From assembly GCA_037179385.1 (NCBI GenBank), contig CM074195.1, positions 7,114,938-7,178,937 of the forward strand: 64,000 nt of DNA. Direction: 5' to 3'. The first letter of the stretch is position 1, and the number at the start of each line of letters is the position of its first letter. The translations under genes were made by a program, and so were the position numbers. The notes under the pieces are model-generated. The model was given only the letters and a program-made list of their open reading frames with translations, did not search any database and was not told the DNA's origin. This stretch comes from Holothuria scabra. Its lineage: Eukaryota; Echinodermata; Holothuroidea; Aspidochirotida; Holothuriidae. Shown one piece after another: positions 60,323 to 64,000 of the stretch.

Positions 60323-63300
60323 AAAAAAGAAGGAACGAGATGGTGACGCTTTCATTACATCCAGTGAAAAAAGTGTAAAACTAAGGGCAAAATATTTCAG
60401 CCACCTTGCCCGTCATCAGTTGCTAAATAAGACGACTGAGAGTGGAATACTACGAAAAGTCAGTACCTAGCTACTGGTCTTACACACAGAGGGGAAGATC
60501 AACCCCACTCGGAAAGCACTTAACAATCCCGAGTAGGGTTGATCTTCCCCTCTGCCCACAAGCAACAGTATTAGACAAGGCAAAGTACACAATGACGAAA
60601 GTCTAAAAACACGAGCTTCCCTATCAAAATTAGCAAGGTAAGCAAGAGTGAACAAAAGAAAAAGCAAGAAGTTTAGAAGATCACTTTCTTTTGAAACGAA
60701 TAGAACGATTCTGGGAAGAAGTCCCATCATCCACATTAAGTTCCCTAGGTGTGAGCGTATCTAGTCGATAGATCCAATCCCTTTCGTACAGGCGCAGTAA
60801 CGCGAAAAGATCGTTAATGCCACGCTTGTCAGCCTGTAGCTGCAGTGAAGCCTCTTAATAAATTTGAACTACTTGAAATTTTAAGCCGCTCCCACAAGAA
60901 CTAAAATGTTCATATATTTGGTGACAATTCTTGTGAGTAAATTTTCCGACTTGGTACCCCTGCAGAGCTAAGGTTGTTAGTGCAGCCGGTGTATTGGCAA
61001 TCACAGAATACGCATGAGATGACATAAACACACCAACGAGTCTTACAAGACGCTCCTGCATTAATACATTTGTACTGATTTCCGATCTCCCTACTCCTAA
61101 TAAAAGTATCAGTGTCAAAAACAAAACACAGGTGTCAACGTTTATCACCGCAAGGGGATGGAGGCGGCTCAGAAGCTTCACGAACAGCGGAAGGCCTCTG
61201 GCTGCTTAAACGTTCTCGGACCAGACGAGATTTCAGGTTAGGCGGTTGACGAAAAGCCAAATAAGGTTGCAATTTAAGCTTCTGGGGTATGGGCGACTGC
61301 AACAGAATTGGCCCAAATTTACGCAAAATCGCACCAATGTCGGGTTATCCTGGGTGGTACGAGAGTACTTAAGGCACCTTGCGCTTATCAGGGGAAACAT
61401 TATGGGTCCCCCGACGGGCAGTAGGACTAAGAGCTTTGTTGATCTGAGTCATAACTTTGCGTTTGCTTAAACCCTTGCGGACCAGTCAATGACAAAGTCT
61501 TCGCGGCGCTCTCTAGCCCTTACAGGATTGCTGCAGATAAGCTTAATGCGCAAGGCCTGACCAAAAGCAATTGAGCGTTTAATATGATGGGGATGGCAAC
61601 TACTGTTATGAAGGTGTTGGTGAGAATCAGTATTCTTTACAAAAAAAGCCGTAGATCCGTAGATCACTCTCGGGGGAGCAGGTATGGATAAACCTTAGGG
61701 TAGGGAATTCAGCATTCAGAAAATCAATGAAATGATTGAGTGAATCTAACCCATGATCCCAAAGAAGGAAAAATCATCAATAAAGCGGAACACAGCCGAA
61801 GGCTTCAGTTCACACTTGTCAAAAAAGTTCTGTGTAAAAACATGCATAAAAATATCGGCATAAGAAGGTGCAAACTTCTTGCCTATGGCTGTACCGGACA
61901 CTTGTCTGAAAAGTCTTTCATTAAATTCTAGAACATTATTCTCCAACACCAGACGGGCCAGCGAGCAAATACCATTGATTTTGTGAGTCGGACAACCACA
62001 CTCAGAGAGAAATTTTCTAAGCGCATCAAGACCCTGAACATGGGGGGATCGAAGGGTACAGTGCCACCACATCAACAGTCACCAGCAGGGTGTTACTGCC
62101 AAGTGGACCATAAGCAGAAGTTTGTCGTTTTGGGTTTTGGGTTTTAGCAAACGCGAAGTTATGACTCAGATCTAAATCTAAATATGTATTAGACCCTCAT
62201 TTCCGCGTGAAGACCTATTGTTTGAGGGCCTACTAAACCCCTTTCTGTGTATGTTTTAGTAAAGTGATACCACATATAATGTCTTTCCGGTGCACTTTTT
62301 ATCGTTTCTTTATATGGGGCGTGTACTTATAACATATGTTATATACATTTGAACGTGTAATATGCTGTGCTATATCAACGTGATCTAAAAATGGTCCTTA
62401 AGGAGACATATCAACACTATGCATTAGTTTGTTCACGATGGGATATGCGTCTCTGTAGCAGTGTTTTCCCGTAGGTAGAGCGCATACTGTTACACCGTTT
62501 GACCTTTAAAGCCAAACACAACTGAACTTGCTAATTTTAGTACATAAATGAACAGATAACCATTATTTTTTAACATATTTACCTCTTACCAATACAAAAT
62601 TTATCCCATTGGCGTAACGGGCGTACAACTTGGATGAAGCAAAGTTCTTTGTACAAAGAAGTTAGTTACTGAATTGAACAAAAAATTTACTAGTAGTTTA
62701 AAATGTAAGCAAAAAGGCAGTAGCATAGGAAAGTACTTTGGAGAAGGGGAATTCAGTGGATTAAATGCCGTCCTGAAAAAGGATTTTTCGCTTGGAAAAC
62801 TTTTGCATTCAACGTTTGGTACAATATATTAGTTACTGACATGAGATTTGCTTTCTACTCCAAAATGTTACAGCACATTGTATTTAGTTTTGCAATGTGG
62901 GGTTCATGAGTGATTTTTCTATGTTGATGGATTAATGTCGGCTTTCAAACATTGCTTATCAGTACGATAGCATCAGATAGTTCCAGGATCAAAATAATAT
63001 GTCGCAACGCCTGCCCTTTATATAAAATTCCAAGGTGACGTTAGGAACTTAAGAGCATAAAACAGGGAGACTGAAAGGTTTTGATCACACTTTGTGTTGA
63101 TTGAGTGGGGTTTGGAGAAATGAAAATAAAATAAGAAATAGAAAAAACGATTTCAACATGGGCTGTCGTCCTCAGCACCTGCTTCCCACTACTCCCTTGC
63201 AATTTGAAAAAAGTAAATGGGAAGCACACTGTTGTCTTATTGCCGTCAGTCTTAATTCTTCTTTTGAAGATAGAATAACACCATTTATTTCACTTTGAGG

Positions 63301-64000
63301 TGAGTAATTACTTCCATTGTACACAAAAGCTTGTGATTATATCCATTTCTATATCTATTTGAAATTCGCTATTAAGAAGGTTAAATATGCCCTGCTTAAA
63401 CCAATTTGAATTTATGAAAGACGATTATCGTAGAATGTTTTTTCCCTCTCAAATCACTTTGAGTATCATACCTTGATTATTCCCACCAGATCTTCTCGCA
63501 TCTGACGAACTGCTCCGTGCCCTTCTGGTTGAACTGTCGTCATCACTAGTTGTTCCATCTCTTCTTCGAGACGTTCTGCTGGTTAAGCTAAGAAAAGGAA
63601 GACCCCATCCTCCACTTCGTGAATCACTGTCATCACTAGTTGTTCCATCTCTTCTTCGAGACGTTCTGCTGGTTAAGCTAAGAAAAGGAAGACCCCATCC
63701 TCCACTTCGTGAATCACTGTCATCATTACTACTTGTTCCATCTCTTCTTCGAGACGTTCTGCTGGTTAAGCTAAGAAAAGGAAGACCCCATCCTCCACTT
63801 CGTGAGTCACTGTCGTCATCACTAGTTGTTCCATCTCTTCTTCGAGACGTTCTGCTGTTTAAACTAAGAGAAGGAAGACCCCATCCTGCATTTTGGTCAT
63901 CACCTTCGTCATCACTGCTTCCTCCCCTTCTTTCACTGGTTCTACTTGAATCGTCTCCTCTGTTAGGTATATTTTCACCTCTGCCGTTGTCTTCTACTGG
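56055..64000 (-). CDS. Gene B (partial): charged-repeat protein with Methyltransf_FA-like domain and basic Ser/Arg tail
   Basis: Five exons in the window, in transcript order: 63472-64000 (continues past the edge), 59608-59787, 58884-58986, 57227-57411 and 56055-56182. Donors are GTATGA, GTAAGT, GTTAGT and GTAAGT; phases 1, 1, 2, 1 match genes A and C. 374 residues are visible. The first 176 hold a charged lead (RGDDSSRTSERRGG) and four repeats with GWGLPFLSL, TSRTSRRRDG and TTSDDDSDS patches. The domain follows: FKIPFRLKGERDCYIRLASS, YYEMIGVLENAENICLRRG, EFVDFVLSFDGKTVKLEKG, IKYIGITSYG. The protein ends in a 42-residue Ser/Arg/Lys/Thr tail (RTSKTSSSRTSKTSSSRSKS). A signal peptide, if present, is outside the window. 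A nuclear SR-like role is conceivable from the tail alone, but relationship to secreted A argues for an extracellular protein. Confidence 0.82.
57103..57114 (+). repeat. C-homopolymer tract in a gene B intron
   Basis: Twelve C in the intron before the last exon of gene B. Confidence 0.9.
57227..59787 (-). CDS. Gene B domain exons (Methyltransf_FA-like)
   Basis: Exons of 180, 103 and 185 nt. The 103-nt exon (58884-58986) uses the weaker donor CG|GTTAGT. It was chosen because the length and phase equal those of the gene C exon and because it joins the next exon as ILNE-R-EFVDFV. Reading on past it gives an open frame only to a stop at 58784. Confidence 0.8.
59856..59896 (+). repeat. (TA)n microsatellite, left of foldback element
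   Basis: Pure TA directly abutting the left inverted repeat at 59897. Confidence 0.95.
59897..60182. mobile_element. Foldback element with 27-bp inverted ends carrying a tRNA-Thr-like sequence
   Basis: 59897-59923 and 60156-60182 are inverted repeats of 27 bp with one mismatch. Between them lies a 72-bp tRNA-like sequence (60009-60080, minus strand). There is no protein-coding capacity. It sits in a gene B intron between two TA microsatellites, so a TA-type target duplication cannot be resolved. Confidence 0.65.
60009..60080 (-). pseudogene. tRNA-Thr(TGT)-like sequence
   Basis: Exactly 72 bp. The 7-bp acceptor stem pairs perfectly (GCCTCAA / TTGAGGC). The A-box is TGGCTCAGTGG, the anticodon loop CTTGTAA gives TGT, and the B-box is GGTTTGAGTCC. 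The 3' side of the D-stem (expected GAGC) reads ATAT-like and the T-stem has one mismatch. The broken D-arm and the foldback context point to a tRNA-derived repeat, not a working gene. Confidence 0.6.
60229..60320 (+). repeat. (TA)n microsatellite beside the second Penelope element
   Basis: About 90 bases of TA with two imperfections near the left end. Confidence 0.95.
60395..60419 (-). ncRNA. Hammerhead-like motif of Penelope element 2
   Basis: CTGATGA and GAAA on the minus strand, 14 bases apart, in the same position after the ORF as the motif of element 1. The intervening bases allow only a weak 3-bp stem II (GGC/GCT). The CUGAUGA core is canonical, but the fold looks decayed. Confidence 0.4.
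60395..62172 (-). pseudogene. Penelope-like element 2 (RT core to GIY-YIG region), inside a gene B intron
   Basis: Minus-strand order: LLVTVDVVALYPSIPP (RT, first Asp; near 62050-62100), a frame change to GLDALRKFLSECGCP, SGTAIGKKFAPSYADIFM, then FRFIDDFSFF (the PLE counterpart of the YxDD box, near 61750-61790). Then DSHQHLHNSSCHPHHIKRSI (61570-61640), YHPG-DIGAILRKFGPILL with LAFRQPPNLKSRLVRERL (61200-61360) and a degraded GIY-YIG area (60855-61180, QYTG remnant near 60970). Several stops and frame changes make it inactive. The 5' end is cut near 62100-62172, where an inverted piece of the element is attached. It lies on the same strand as its host gene. Confidence 0.85.
62173..63471. other. 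Remainder of gene B intron 5' of Penelope element 2
   Basis: AT-rich intron sequence with no other feature recognised. Short open frames near 63041-63298 on both strands have no motif. Confidence 0.4.
63472..64000 (-). CDS. Gene B repeat exon (5' end beyond window)
   Basis: 529 nt open in one frame to the window edge, ending CAAG|GTATGA. It encodes PVEDNGRGENIPNRGDDSS, then the repeats, then TRRARSSSSDARRSGGNNQ. Almost every residue outside the GWGLPFLSL patch is charged, Ser, Thr or Gly. Confidence 0.85.
63530..63900 (-). repeat. 90/93-bp coding minisatellite in gene B
   Basis: Four in-frame units, with starts spaced 90, 93 and 93 bp (the landmark GACCCCATCC on the plus strand at 63601, 63691, 63784 and 63877). 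The unit is GGWGLPFLSL, TSRTSRRRDG, TTSDDDSDSRS. The middle copies are almost identical in DNA, the outer copies more diverged. Confidence 0.9.

Overview
The window is eukaryotic, AT-rich DNA from an invertebrate animal, most likely marine. It has spliced genes with GT/AG introns, BEL/Pao, L1/Tx1-type and Penelope-like retroelements, tRNA-derived repeats, long microsatellites and a diverged tandem satellite. The sequence does not fix the species. An echinoderm or another marine invertebrate would fit, but that is a guess.

Layout. At 1-2.2 kb is the 3' end of a decayed BEL/Pao retrotransposon with its 3' LTR. At 4.0-6.9 kb is a 5'-truncated L1/Tx1-type LINE with a visible target-site duplication. 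From 6.9 to 24.9 kb I see no gene, only repeats, including a ~180-bp diverged tandem array at 19.7-20.6 kb. At 24.9-40.7 kb are two minus-strand genes for secreted proteins (called C and A here). At 44.1-45.4 kb a plus-strand single-exon gene encodes a three-Ig-domain membrane protein. At 47.5-50.3 kb are degraded LINE and Penelope fragments. At 56.1-64.0 kb is a third minus-strand gene of the same family (B). It continues past the right edge, and a Penelope element and a tRNA-bearing foldback element lie in one of its introns.

The main content is the A/B/C cluster. I assembled these genes from their exons using splice signals and reading phase. Each carries one copy of a beta-sandwich domain resembling the 'farnesoic acid O-methyltransferase-like' family (Methyltransf_FA, PF12248). 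The domain is split by introns at the same places and in the same phases. Its first two exons in B and C have identical lengths, 180 and 103 nt. A is a minimal secreted protein: signal peptide plus one domain, 187 residues. C has about 1,090 extremely acidic, Ser/Asp/Glu-rich residues before the domain, built from nine ~98-residue repeats plus a degenerate tail. B has 30-31-residue repeats that combine a GWGLPFLSL hydrophobic patch, an Arg-rich patch and an Asp/Ser patch, and it ends in a basic Ser/Arg/Lys tail. Polyanionic and basic relatives built on one scaffold look like components of an extracellular material (mineral matrix, adhesive or mucus). That function is inference. Gene C has no signal exon of its own that I could find, and the gene A signal exon is phase-compatible with it.
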